Positions 14,401 to 28,000 of a stretch of 64,000 bases of DNA are shown in pieces. A program made the translations under genes and the position numbers. The notes under the pieces were generated by a model. That model did no database searches. It was given only the letters and a program-made list of their open reading frames with translations, and was not told the DNA's origin. This DNA is from Arbacia lixula (Eukaryota; Echinodermata; Echinoidea; Arbacioida; Arbaciidae), in contig OZ022585.1 of NCBI GenBank assembly GCA_963669155.1, forward strand, positions 12,665,867 to 12,729,866, read 5' to 3'. Numbering within the stretch: position 1 is the stretch's first letter; every line of letters begins with the position of its first letter.

Positions 14401-17400
14401 TTCATTGGAGTTAATTAACTTACATGTATGATAATTTTTCTCATAATACTGTAAATACCTCATTACACTTAAAATGTAAATATATTCTGTTATTTACATG
14501 TAATTCATTGTCTCATTCTCATATCAGTGATTATCTGTATTACTCATCCTACGTTACAACTAATCTAAATCTAATGCTTGGTGAATTTGAGTAAAATCAA
14601 GTAGATAAATGGTGTGACAATTAGCAATTGTATACTGAACAATTAAAAGCATATTAAGAGAATTAGTGCCATTAGCAAAGCAATGAATCATGCTGATTGA
14701 CAGTTTATCAGTCATCTCTTCATCCACCTGTTATTTCAGGGAGGTGACACCTATCTGTACATGTATCTGTACAACATTGTACAAGACCTTTTAGTGTTTG
14801 CTATTATGTGTTTTTTTTCCCCACTTTTTCCATGTGGGGGCGCAAGGTATGATACCTACATGTACCTTCGATATTTCCTTTTCTGTACACCTTCTTGAGG
14901 ACTTAAACCACCACAGTACAAGTAATTGTGACAGGCCTTGTGAATATGGCTAAATTTAGTTGGGAGAGCTGAGAACTGCCCTGTCAATGATGACAAACGG
15001 AGTGTTTGTCTGCTCTGGCATGTACAGGGTATTGATTTCAGTCAGCTGCAAAAGCAACCCCTTCTCAGTTTTGTGAAAACAACCCCCTCCATCCAAGGTG
15101 TTAGGCACTGTAGGGGTCCAATTTGCCAGAAATAGGTTGTGTGTGTCATTAGTCTATGATCATGAGACAACAAATGCTATCATCACCCATCAAGCAATTT
15201 AAAGGGTGTTGTACTGTACATTTAACCATTAAAAATGAATATTTGAGCTCATGCTGACCAGTGCTGAAGATTTTTTTGTAAAAATAACAAAAAATGGTAT
15301 TAAAACAGCTCTTGGTGTGAAATATTTCCATCCATTCAGAGTTGATGGTAGCAAATCAGTACATGACATAGACAAATTGCCTGCAATAATTCCTCTGAGA
15401 ACATTAGTTTTTGTTTTCTTGTCAACTTTGGCAGGATGATGCAAAGAGTGCATGTTAAATGTTGTATCAGAAACTGATATTTAAAGTAGAACACCATAGA
15501 TTTGAAATAGCCTATATTTTGGTATCATATGAAAAAGGATAGTATAGGGTACCCAAATATTGACTTTCCCAACCACGCTGATCCAACAGAACGGAGTAAC
15601 CCTGCATCAAAAATTACAATTTTACTACTTTTCAATTCTTCATTATGGACTCTCCGGAAGGCTGTCAAATTGATGACGTCATTCGTTGAACATGATCTGC
15701 AACCGAGCGAGCTAGCTACACTCGCTCCCATAGCTTTAAGTTGTAAGTTGCCAAACTTTGCCGCTGCATATCTACAGTATATGGTGTACCAAAATATCCA
15801 GTGCAAATTTCTACTTAATATGGCTCAATCTGCCTACGTGCAGCTTGTATTAATTATCATAACTTGGTTCTCAAGTTACATGTACATGTACATGTACATG
15901 TACATCGTCGGTCACAGTGAAAAAGAAATGTTTTTTGTGTTCTCTAATGTCACCCTGGCATGAAGGAATTTCATTTAAAGCAGGTCTCCAATTGTTTCAT
16001 CATCTTTTTAAATATTTTTTTACATTTTAGCTGGCATAGAAAACACATCCTCTGTAATCATGTAGTTGCATCAGCCAGTGAGATCTACATGTATAGGTTG
16101 CATCATGCATGTAGTCATACACTCGCTATGATCAGATTGAGATGATCAGATTGGGATGATGTTGATAAAAAGAACCACATTTAGCCATTGAAACAGGTGT
16201 TCACGAATGTGCTTTGAAATGGAATTACATGTAGCACGAAGTCAAGATTTGAAGTGCTGCCATCCAGAAAATCCTGTAAGCTTTGAGTAGCTCTTAAATG
16301 CTGTAACCCTCTTACGGTGCGTCTTCATTAGCCCGATCAGACGAAATAGCGGCCTATTTTGCTGATCCGGGGAACTAGACTGAAGTTGCAATCGCATCTT
16401 TATTAGCTCGAAACTCAGGATACGTAAGCTCGAAACTCAGGATGCATAAATTATCCAGAGTTTCACACATACCAGCAGTGTGATACGGGAATAGACCACG
16501 GCCGCATGGCTTCGGTTGTGAGCACGTATAAAAACCTATCAGTAAACATTGCATCGTGGGCGCTGATGCATGCCGGGATCGAGAAAAGAAGACGCTCCGA
16601 GCTAGCTCCATCTAGCCCAAGATTTCTTGGGAAATTTTCTTGATCAAATAGCGAGCTATTTTGCCTGATCTGGCTAATGAAGACGCAAATAGCTAGCTAT
16701 TTCGTGATCTGGCTAGCTAACCCAATCAGAACAAGCTCGCTATTTCGCCCACATCGGTCTAATGAATATACCTCTTTAGTACCAAGGTTACCAAGTTGCG
16801 AAGACACCATTGGTTTACACATGTTACATCATACACTGTGAAGAACATACATGTACATGTACCATTGTATTCTGCAGGGCTCAATATGTTTTCCCTTTCG
16901 TCATCAGGCAAGCTTTCAGACTTAAGAATTTGAACAAATTTGGGAGTCCCTCGGAAAACATCTGACATCATAAAGAGGGCAAAGTATTCAGCTTAAATGT
17001 ACTTGTGTTTTTATAAATCCAATGTACCAATTGTTGATAAGGGGCCCCCGCACTTAGGACCAACTTATTTTAAAAAATCTCAAGGAGCCAGCAAGGATGC
17101 TTTGGGTATCTCACAGGTAACTTGGTGCTCTCTCCTCACTATACTGCACATCAGAAGCTTTAGTAGAGTTAAAAGTAGCTAATGTGTCATACTGGATTTT
17201 TTTCTGGTCGTAAGCCTATGTGCACGCCGCAGACAGCAATCACACCTCCCCTGCAATTCCAAGCTTTTCACACGATTCATATCAAGAGATAAATGGGAAA
17301 CAGACTTGGGTTTCAGGGCCTGTCGTAAGCTGAACCCCTCATGTGATCTGCAGTAGTGACATTCTGAGTGGGTATAGATTGTCAACTTGTTACCATGGTT

Positions 17401-20400
17401 ACAAGTTCATTGGCTGATCCAGTGGCATTTAGCAAATCATCGGTTTAAGTTTCTGACCTTTGACTATGTACCTAAAGAAGAGAGGGGGAGGGGGGGGGGG
17501 GAACCATTTCTACATAATTCCTCTCTTCTTCATCATCAACCCTACTATATATACATGTATGTATGTTTCTGTAGCAACCACACAAGTAATGTTTTCTCAA
17601 AGAAGTAACAATCATATTTCTGTTATTGTCTCTCTTATTCTTTTTAAACAGAACACATGCAAGCACACTTTCAAAGAAGAATTAACATCCATGACAGATA
17701 CATGTGTATGTTGGATTGAAAAGTGGAAACAAAAGTGCTAGATAACCTTTCACTGATAAGTCTCTCCTCACTGACATTTGTGATCTTGTGGGACAATCAA
17801 AGGATGAAGGGGGTATCAGAATGATTACCAGAACCCTTCATGTCACTTCACAAGGACAGTGAAGATGATGGTGTGGTCCCTGTTCACATTCTGAATCTGT
17901 CTACACTCTGCTGAGCTTTGAGATCAAGTCAAAGTGATTAGTAGATGCAGCTCATGCATGATATTGGAGTCCATCAAAGGATGAAATGTGCATCATGCTG
18001 CATTTGCAAAAAAACAGAATACTCAGGGTGGGACCTTCAAGGCCTCTTCATCAAGTATATGCCCGGTTCATATTCAAAACTTAACCTCAAAGAAGCTCCC
18101 TTGATTTGAAAGTGATCCATTAATGCAGCTGTATTAGCTTGGATCAATCAATGGATTAAATTTGTATTATCATGCATTCATAGAAAGCTTAATAACATCT
18201 GAATTAAAAAAACATATCTGTACATATTCAAATTGTGAGGAGGGAGTTACCCTGTTGCATATTCCTAAACTACTGTTTATCAGGGGTGCTCAAATTAAAG
18301 GTAGCCCGTCCCTTTTGCAGACCTAATTCTGAAAGTTCCCAGACTTTGTCATCATTTGAGAGAGAGTGGCTACGTAACATTTCCCTGGAATCGACAAAGT
18401 GTAATGTTCGGTTTTGAGGAAATAATCTTCGATAATTGATCGAGCTTTCTTTTTCATACCACGAAAATAGTCAAATCTCAGTGAAAACTAGTTAGATTTT
18501 TATTTATTCTATGGGAGTTATAGTACCTCTGACCTTAACATTTCACAGTTGGTATCCCAAAGATACGTGCAAAATATGTGCAAACTTTCATGAAGTTTGC
18601 AGATAATTATAAAAGGGACGGGCCATCTTTAAAAACATTGACACACAATCACACAATATAGCGCAGTATGCCTAGGGAAGACATATCAGAGGAAAGGCTT
18701 GATGGTACGCTTCACTTCCTTATTGATTTACATGTATGTTTTATGACAGGACATATCTTATCATAACTTCCCTCTTTAAATACCAACTGTTTCCTTCCAA
18801 AAGCATCTGTCACTAATACAGAGTAATTATGGACATTTATGTGTATCTAGAAGCTTTGATTCCAAACATTAAATTTTTATGGATGTAAAGTGATTTATTT
18901 GTATTCTGTTGGGGGGGGGGGGGAGAAATAAACAACATATAACATAATCTACATGTACAATAAGTGGTGTTGAATTATATCATTCATTTTGCATTTATTA
19001 GATGCCCTGTTTTAATATATGTGTAAAAAACTTTGTTTAATGACATCTGTTTTATAAGCTATTTCCAAGAAAAACGGTTTATTTTTGTATAAAGTTATAG
19101 AAAAACAAATTTTATCACCTCATCTTCTCTGGGATGTTTTTTTTCCATAACAGAGGTAATAAACAGTTAACTGTTCAGAACATGTTATCAAATGCATTGG
19201 GGAAGTTTAAGTCAACACTTTTAATACAGATCTTGTGGGATTTATGTGAACATAAAACTCAACAGATTCAAATGCTCATGACAATATCTATTTCAATTTG
19301 AAATAAATGTGGAATTACTCACCTGACTTAAAAAGGCACAGATGTCACATGCATCAATCAATTTGAAAAAGAAAATGTAGAGTAAAATGCACCATTATTG
19401 ATAATTCAGAAACCAGATACATGTACAGTATCTCATCACCAATGTATCCATTACTTGTATTTTCCTTTTTAGGCCTTATTTCAAAGCACCGATTTCCCCA
19501 ATTTTATTAGTTTTGGTTTGGTTATTAAGTATCATTTTTGAAAGCAAGTCACAGTCATTGATATTAAAAGCGATGAATAGAAGTACCATTGCTTCCATCT
19601 AGTCCAAACGCTTTGGAAAGAGATGAAGTTCCCAGGTACGTGAATGAGGCGTGACAAACCATTTGCAATGATGAATTGAATGAAGCTTTTTATTTCTTTC
19701 TTTCTTTTTTATTGGTAGAACTTCTGAGCTCTAGAGACAAAATAAAGCTGTGCACAGGAGTTATATGCATTACTGATGCAGAAATATGACAGACACATAC
19801 ACACAGTGTATACATGTAGAGTTTAACAGCATTCCAGTTCATGAGGATCCTGGTGAAGCATCTGTAGTGATCTAGCAGTATTTTCATCAGAATAGAGAAC
19901 TTTCATTTCACTCATCTCTTTCATGTGCTGCGAAGCAGACTGTGATGGTGAATACCCTGATCTAATTTTGAAAAAATGGGACCACAATAGCTGAAATCCT
20001 CCCTTTCAAGAACTCTGGGCTTTATCATGAGTGTGCAGGCAGATTGAACTGTTTAGTCATTGATGTATTTGTCAAGGTGATTCAGCAGATTCAGCATAGT
20101 TAAAATGTCCCATATTGAAAATCGCATACACTGTACCTGCATAGTTTAGTATTTACCATTTTTATCATTCTCAATCCAATATTGATAAGTTCATTGTCGT
20201 ATTCATTTGCATCATGGTGACACTGTAAATAAATACAAAATTAGATCAAGTACATACCTGTAAATAACACAGGTCATATCCCTGCTATGTTAAAACATAC
20301 ATTCTTCATGATTGTCACTACTCCTCATGTTGTTGTTAATGGCGCTGCCCTTGGAATATTATGATCATGTTCCTATTCGTTGAACCTTCCTTTTTAATTT

Positions 20401-21979
20401 TCTCCTCTTCCTCAAATCCTTCTTTTTCTCCCTTTTCTCGTACCACTCAAACCTGTTCCAGTGAGTAGATATTTTCATCACATGCATTCTATTGTATAAT
20501 TCATTAAATAAAATCTACACGCTTTACATGTATTGTCTGTGCAATTCTCACAATTGATATTGTATTAAGCTGTGATGGAGGACATATTCTATTGTACTGT
20601 CCTCCAGACATGTTTTGAATTTATTTTTTTTGTCACAATATGCAACCAGTTGTCTAAATTCAAGCATTCACAGTGAGAGAATAAGAGGCAGATAATGAAA
20701 AGCTTGCCTTTTTGACGGCGCATGATGCAGCTGAAATTATCCTGTGCTGTCAGTGTAGGATACATACAGTTGGCAGCAAAATTATTCAACCCCCCTCTCA
20801 TTTTTTACATTCTGTCATAATGAATAATATTGCAGCAGCAGATTGCTACTAAACCATTAAGATAGTTAGCAGACAGTTAATTACTAAAGAATAGCGGAGA
20901 AAAAAATCAAATTTTACTGCATAGGTCATCTGAAATTGCAATTTGCGCCCAAAAAGCATGTTGCAAAATTATTCAACCCCCTATTTTACACACACGAAAC
21001 GAATGCACAAATAATGACAATTTCACAGCCAGTGCATATATTCTGAGGTGAATGCTGATTTTATTTATCCTCCACCTGAAACTGGAACCTTTATATGCAC
21101 AACTAACAAGTTGTAACATTATTCAACCCAGATGGGTGTGTCTTTTAGTACTTTGTGCAGCATCCATATGCTGCAATGTCCTCCTGCAGACGAGATGAAT
21201 AACCTCTCACAAGCTTCTCACAATGCTCCTTGGGGTGTTGGCCCATTCCTCTTGCGCACCTTGAGTGACCATCACAGTCTCCAGACCTAAACCCAAACGA
21301 GAATTTGTGGTGGGATCTGAAGAAAGCTGTTGCAGCATGTAGACCTACATGCATCGATTACCTTAAGACCATTGCGTAAGAGGAATGGGCTAACATCCCC
21401 AAGGAGCGTTGTGAGAAGCTTGTGAGAGGTTATTCATCTCGTCTGCAGGAGGTCATTGCAGCAAATGGATGCTGCACAAAGTACTAAAAGACACACCCAT
21501 CTGGGTTGAATAATGTTACAACTTGTTAGTTGTGCATATAAAGGTTCCAGTTTCAGGTGGAGGATAAATAAAATCAGCATTCACCTCAGAATATATGCAC
21601 TGGCTGTGAAATTGTCATTATTTGTGCATTCGTTTCGTGTGTGTAAAATAGGGGGTTGAATAATTTTGCAACATGCTTTTTGGGCGCAAATTGCAATTTC
21701 AGATGACCTATGCAGTAAAATTTGATTTTTTTTCTCCGGTATTCTTTAGTAATTAACTGTCTGCTAACTATCTTAATGGTTTAGTAGCAATCTGCTGCTG
21801 CAATATTATTCATTATGACAGAATGTAAAAAATGAGAGGGGGGTTGAATAATTTTGCTGCCAACTGTACATGTAGACATATTCTAGTATGAATTCATTGT
21901 TGGAATGAGTGTAGAGAAAATGTTGTTGACTTGTTGTTATCATTTATTAGTGGTACAGATTTCTAGTTCATAACATTTT

Positions 21980-22023
<44 letters not shown>

Positions 22024-25000
22024 CTGATTTTATTTTATTTGTTTCTACCTTAATACTGTTTCGCTGTGACATTGTGGCGACATACACCATCCCTATAAAG
22101 TCACGTTCTTTCTTGCACGTAGTTACTGTAACCTCTTCCTGTGTTTTTCAGGAGAACCACATTTAGTTCCTCTTATCTTTAAATATCAATTACTTCCTTA
22201 GGGTCTTCAACTCTTTCTGTGTCTCTTCATTTATACACCAAGATCCTGTACAGTAGCATTTCAGCGGGGATGTAAATAATTAACGCATCCTCTCATTCTG
22301 TTCTCCCACATCACAGGCAGCTAGCTGCCAGACATAGGCACTCGTACCTGATGAAGCCAAAGGAGAACTACATTAAGATCCTCTTATTATAGATTCCTTA
22401 ATACCTTTGACTCTTTGGCTGTTTTCTTCACAATTAATACACTCAGAGCCTGTATAGTAGTATTTTGTCTGGCATGTTAATAGTTTGAACACATTTTCTC
22501 CCTCTGTTCTCCCACGTGACATGCAGCTGTGAGACACCGGTGTTCATACCTGATCAGGTTACAGGAGAACTAGATCCTCTTATAGATTCATTTATACCTT
22601 TGACTCATTTGGTGGTTTATTAACCATTAGTACATGTACATTCTTATCCTGTAGGGTAGTATTTTTTATGGTACTTTAATGTTTTTGTGACCGTTTATAC
22701 ATGCATACCCTGTACAGTAGCATTTTGCTAGCATTTTAACGTAACGTGTTAACACAATGTCTGCCTTTGTTCTCCTACACCCCAGACAGCTGCCAGACAC
22801 CGATGCACGTACCTGATGAGGCTCCAAGAGAGTGAGTTCCTCTCCCAGGGCGGGGATGCCAAGTGGTTCCAAGGGGTGGACCACATACCCCCCAAGCTGC
22901 AGGACCTCTACGAACTTATCAAGCTGCTCTCACACCGTCCATGGCTCATTACACAAGAACTTATAGAGGTCAGTTCAGGGACATTAGAGACAGGGTGTCC
23001 CTTTTGCAGGTCAAAAAAATAACATTTTGTAAAAACACAGAAAATGGAGATAATGTATCAGAACTTCCCTCTCAATAATAGAACTGGAAACTGACTTTAA
23101 GCAAAATTATAGAGGTCAGCAGATTTTGAGGAGGTTTGGTGGGCTGGTGGTCAGAAACCTATAGCCTAGAGACCGTAAACCGCTGTGCGCTATGTTCTGC
23201 ATCGGTCCCCGTTCATGGTGCATGAGTTCAATGGGATCAACACTCGCATCGCGCACTGACATGAACAATGCAATTGTGAATGTAGACTATGCTCGCTGCG
23301 GTTCAAACGTAAACAGGAATAGTATTTCACTTTGTGGACATTACTGACAGACCAAGATATTTGGTCAAGGGCATGCATTCTGATCTTCCATTTCACAGTA
23401 TTAACAAGCCTCATCATCAGCTGCCGCATCACATTATAGAAATATAGAAATCATTTTTCAATTATCTTTTTCTTTCTTTCCTGCATTTCTACAGAAATTA
23501 CTGAAGGGCCCACACAGTTGGACGCTGGCTGAGCTCGTCCAAGCCTGTGTTCTCATCTCCCACTTCACCTCGTTACCTAGCTTCATCTTCGGCTGCGGCA
23601 TCAACCCTGAGATCGACATGGAGCGCGGCCACACGCTCAGACCGCCCTCACTCTCCGACGATTCTGGTGTCTCGAACAACAACAAGCCAAGCGTAAGTTG
23701 GGAGAGGCATTTTCCGATGCACTGTTTGAACAGAATCACTAGATTAACGTATTACATAATGACTTGCATATGATTCCAGAGGGCCTATGTGTTCGGCTAG
23801 TCTACAGGCATAAGCTCCAATCCAATATTGGATACCGCACAGGGAAGAGGGAAGAAGAATGAATCTGTAGTTTGTGTCAAAACGTAACTGTATTTCAAGT
23901 ACAAAGTAAGAATAAGAAACATTCTCTACATCAAATACTAGAATTAATGCTAAATTCCTCATACACATATTCATGTCACAAAGGGTCCTTAGTTTATGCA
24001 TCCAAACCTAGCTGTATCTCCAGTGCAAGAGTAAGATTAAGAAACATTCTGCACGCCAAAGCCTCAAACTATGGCTAAATTCCTCACATACATGTACATG
24101 TCACATGGGTTATTCTTGCATTACGGACAACAGTTCCATACCCCAGGTCGCCCTTGCCAGCCAATGCTATTCCTGACAAAGGATGAGAGCAGACTGTGTG
24201 AAATGTCATCACAGAGCTCTGCTCAAAGCTCGAAACTTCGCAAAGAGAGATTTGCCTCTGGGGTGTTCACATATAGTTTTGTTTTCTTTTCAAATTAGAT
24301 TAAATGCAATTGTCATGTGTTTAGAAGTCAATCTACTGATCAAAATATTAATGAGTGCTGAAAATAGAAAATACCACATTACCCTCAACACGGTTGCCAG
24401 AAACACAGTGCAGTTAAAAATGATTCTAAACCAAAATATATGTTTTGTGGTAAATGTATTGAAACATTATTTATATATCATGGTTATTTTATACATTAAT
24501 TGAGTCTTTAATTAAACTATAATTCAAAAATGAATCTGTATTTTTTTCAAAAACATTGAAAAATGTGTTGTGATATTTTAGTGTACATATTTAGTTCAAT
24601 GAACACTTCATCAACCTTTCCCTTGCATGAACATGATGCAGATATCAAGCACAAACGATCAGTATAGGCATATCATATGGGTCAACATCATACATCCCAT
24701 GCAAGATGTGATGCTACATGTAGAAAGCAGTGTCATAAATAAGGCTGAGAATGAAGACTAAGCTGACTATGGAGTAAGATCCTTATCAGCTTTCTGCCCA
24801 AAGGAATGCTTTATTGCATGTAGAAAGATCTTGTTGGAAATGTTTTCCATCCCCTCTGCAAAAGAGCCAGAAATAAAGAGGGATTAATGTACATCTATTT
24901 ATAACTGTTTTGAAACTTGTTTGTGATGAACATCTTTGTTCAACCTCATTGCATTTTGTAGGGTTTACAGTAGTCCTAACAATCTATAGTTGTTCACTTT

Positions 25001-28000
25001 CTGTGCCTGAGCAGTCATCGAACAATAAGCCAATGATTTCATTGTTGTGTTTTTCAGGCTGGGAAATTTTGTATTTGGGAGCATTTCTAGCTGCGGTGCT
25101 CTGAATGTACCGGAATACCAGGGCATGGTGCTTGCTAAATTAAATCAATGTTGCCAGGCTGGAAAGGGCAAATTCTATCCCATAATGCCATCCATATGGC
25201 AAAGACTGGGAATTCAATTGACTCACACCCAAAATGAAATAGCGAGCCTGGAAGGGTTGGTACCCTGTACGTGCCTGGCGTGTGATCCGAATGAAACAGG
25301 ACACCCCCTCCTCCACGCTTCGGAGTGATATATTGATAGAGATGTGATTACATCAGATCTGGCCGCTGCTTCTCCACACATTAACACCTTCCCATAAACA
25401 AGTCTTGAGAGGGATTGGCCTGGGGCTGTGGGTGCTCTACATACATGGTGGTAGGGTTGTAATTAGCACGCAACACTTCCAAAATAGTACCCATAACAAC
25501 TAATGCTGAGGGCAATCATCTGACCTACGCTATCAATGCTAAAAATATGTAGACTATAATTTAGATTATCAAATTTTATCAAACTAGTCTGAGAGCAAGT
25601 GCAAAGGTTAATTTTTAAATACCGATCTTAAATAATGGGACGATGTTTGTGGGGGACAAAAAAAAGTTTCTGTTATACAGAAGGTGCCGTTGGATGTAGA
25701 ATAGCAGCATCCATTCATCCATTCTCTCCTCTCTCCTCTCTCTTCTCTCCTTTCCTCTGTCATATCAGAAAAATAGAAGAACTGATGGAGGAAATAATCA
25801 TTTGGATTTATTACATATATTAATTTGATCATATCTGTTAAGTTTTGTATGCTCATCCATTTATTCCTTTGTTCTTCTCTTCCCTCTCCTTTCCTATGCC
25901 ACAGGAGGAGTCAGCAGGAGGGAATGTGGAAGAGCTGATGGAGAAGATGAGGAACATTGAGAAGCAGAGTGACACAGAGGACTCCCAGGAGGTCAAAGTC
26001 AAGAAGTTTGAGGAAGTACGGGAACAGAGTGGCCAATGTAAGTCCCCCTCCAGAATGTTGGAATGCTACATTCAATGTCCGGAATGTTGGAATGCTATAT
26101 TCAATGTACGGAATGTTGGAATGCTACATTCAGACACGTCTTTAAAGACCACTCTCTCTTAATACCACGTGTAATGTTGCCATGGGGATAGTCTTTATAT
26201 ACATGTTTGATAATACAATGAGCTTATTGGGAAAATTCCCCATTGGACTTAAACCCCCAAGCCCACTTACCCCTGGACAATTATCTCTAGGATAGTAATC
26301 TACTCAAGTACCTAGAACAACACTATTACCACTAGGACACCTCCCATGGGCATTTTCTGGATAAGTCAATGATCATGTTGATTATAGCTACATTAAGAGA
26401 AAACAAATGATGGGTAGATGGAAACGGAACAGAAATTTTTTTTCAGTAATTCATTGATTAACTTAGTGATGTTTAACGTACTAAAGCTAGGGCTCTGCTG
26501 AAGTGTGCTCTACATTTGCTCCGTAAGTGAAATTAGATGCGCTTCCCTGTGCTAAAAGTATATCAGGTGCTGCTAATGGCATTAGCATAGTCTGTGCCCA
26601 CCACATGTATTCCGAGACACACCGGGGGCATTGCCATGCCCTCTGGCCTGCAAAAACTGTCCTCTTTACCACCACTCTTGAGTCATGTATTTCCAGCACT
26701 TGACATTTAAGCCGTAGCTGCTGTCTCCAAGGCTGTTTTAAAACACCATGCATCCCTGACCGCAATAATAACAAAAAGCAAGATAAGCCCCGGGATTAAC
26801 GTATTGGCATCGTTTCATGGTTATCGGAAGCGGGACTGGCATCCACAGGCGCTGAGGCGTCAGGTTCGACGGATTGCGACCTCACTGGTTTTATGCTTCA
26901 TTGTTGGTAGCAGCTTTTGTGGTTTTCCTGTTCAAGTTTTGCAAAGTACCCCACTCCCCCTCACCGTATTTCCCCCTTCTTTTTAGCCATGTTTCCAATA
27001 CTTTTTAATTTTGTGGGTGGGTTGAGTGCACATCATTGGCATGCCCTTGTATTGACAAGTGACAGCACAACTGCCAGAGCATTGCCCTTATCAGAAAAGA
27101 TAGTGTTCCCGCGTTTGTTTGTTTATTCCGCAACATTCACAAAATTACACGACTGTTTCTTGATACAATAGGTAATCCATGCATATGTTGTATGCTTGTG
27201 GTTGCAAACATGTGGAGGTGTGGTACCAGGTGTCGCTGATGAATTACACTAGGGAGAAGTTTGTCCTGTTGCACTTTTACTCAGTAGATTTGTTTTTGTA
27301 TTATTTCATGATTCCTTGTCCATCGTGCTTTGTCATCTAGTAACTTACCAAGCCTGTGCTTCATCTTTGAATGAGTAAATTCTCCTGTTTCTTGTCTTTC
27401 CCCTCTCTGTCTTATTCCTCCCATCCATCTTTCTCTCTCTCTCTCTCTATCTATCTCACTCTTTTTTTCTCTCTCGCTCTCTTTTACACTTTTTTCATCT
27501 CTCCCTCATTCTCCATCTCACACTTTTTTTCTCTCTCTGTCTCTCATTCTCTGTCATATTCTCACTCTCACCCTCTCTTACTAATCTATTTACATGCAAA
27601 CAAGAAAACTGTTAGTTACAATGTTTTTCCCCCTTATCTTCCTTATCCCCTTTTGAAAATGTATTTCAAGGTGCAAGTCCTAAGTTTTCACATATGTCTG
27701 AAAATTAATCAGATTTTTACTTCCTCACAGCTGTTTATTCTATATTCCCTGACCATATAATACATGACTCAAACCACAAATGATTTTGAGGTGACAAATC
27801 TTCTCTGATGACAGAATCAATCAAGCTGATGTTCTCAGAAATTCCAAAGGGTAGCAATGAAACATTCGTGCCCATTGTCTTTCTTACATGGAAGTATGGT
27901 TCTGTGTTGGCCTTTGTGGGTAGGGTTTGCTGTCATAACAGGAAATTCAATATGTTCATTGCAACATGAGGAGATGGTAAGTAGTGAGATGACTTTGTGT

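Larger units (their letters stand above)
20767..21866. mobile_element. 1.1-kb palindrome made of two inverted Tc1-type transposon ends
   Basis: Flanked by TA on both sides (20765-20766 and 21867-21868), the Tc1/mariner target duplication. The ends CAGTTGGCAGCAAAATTATT and its inverse are exact, and the two arms match for about 490 bp each with few differences. Subterminal copies of the AATTATTCAACCC motif recur at about 20970 and, as ATTATTCAACCC, at about 21120, mirrored in the right arm, like the repeated transposase-binding sites of IR/DR Tc1 elements. Each arm includes the last part of a transposase gene. The centre holds about 120 bp unpaired sequence. Confidence 0.93.

Noticed and set aside
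25047..25328. Possible duplicate sestrin exon (FVFGS similar to FIFGCG)
   Set aside because: Similarity is limited to a few residues, with no continuation and no consistent splice sites.
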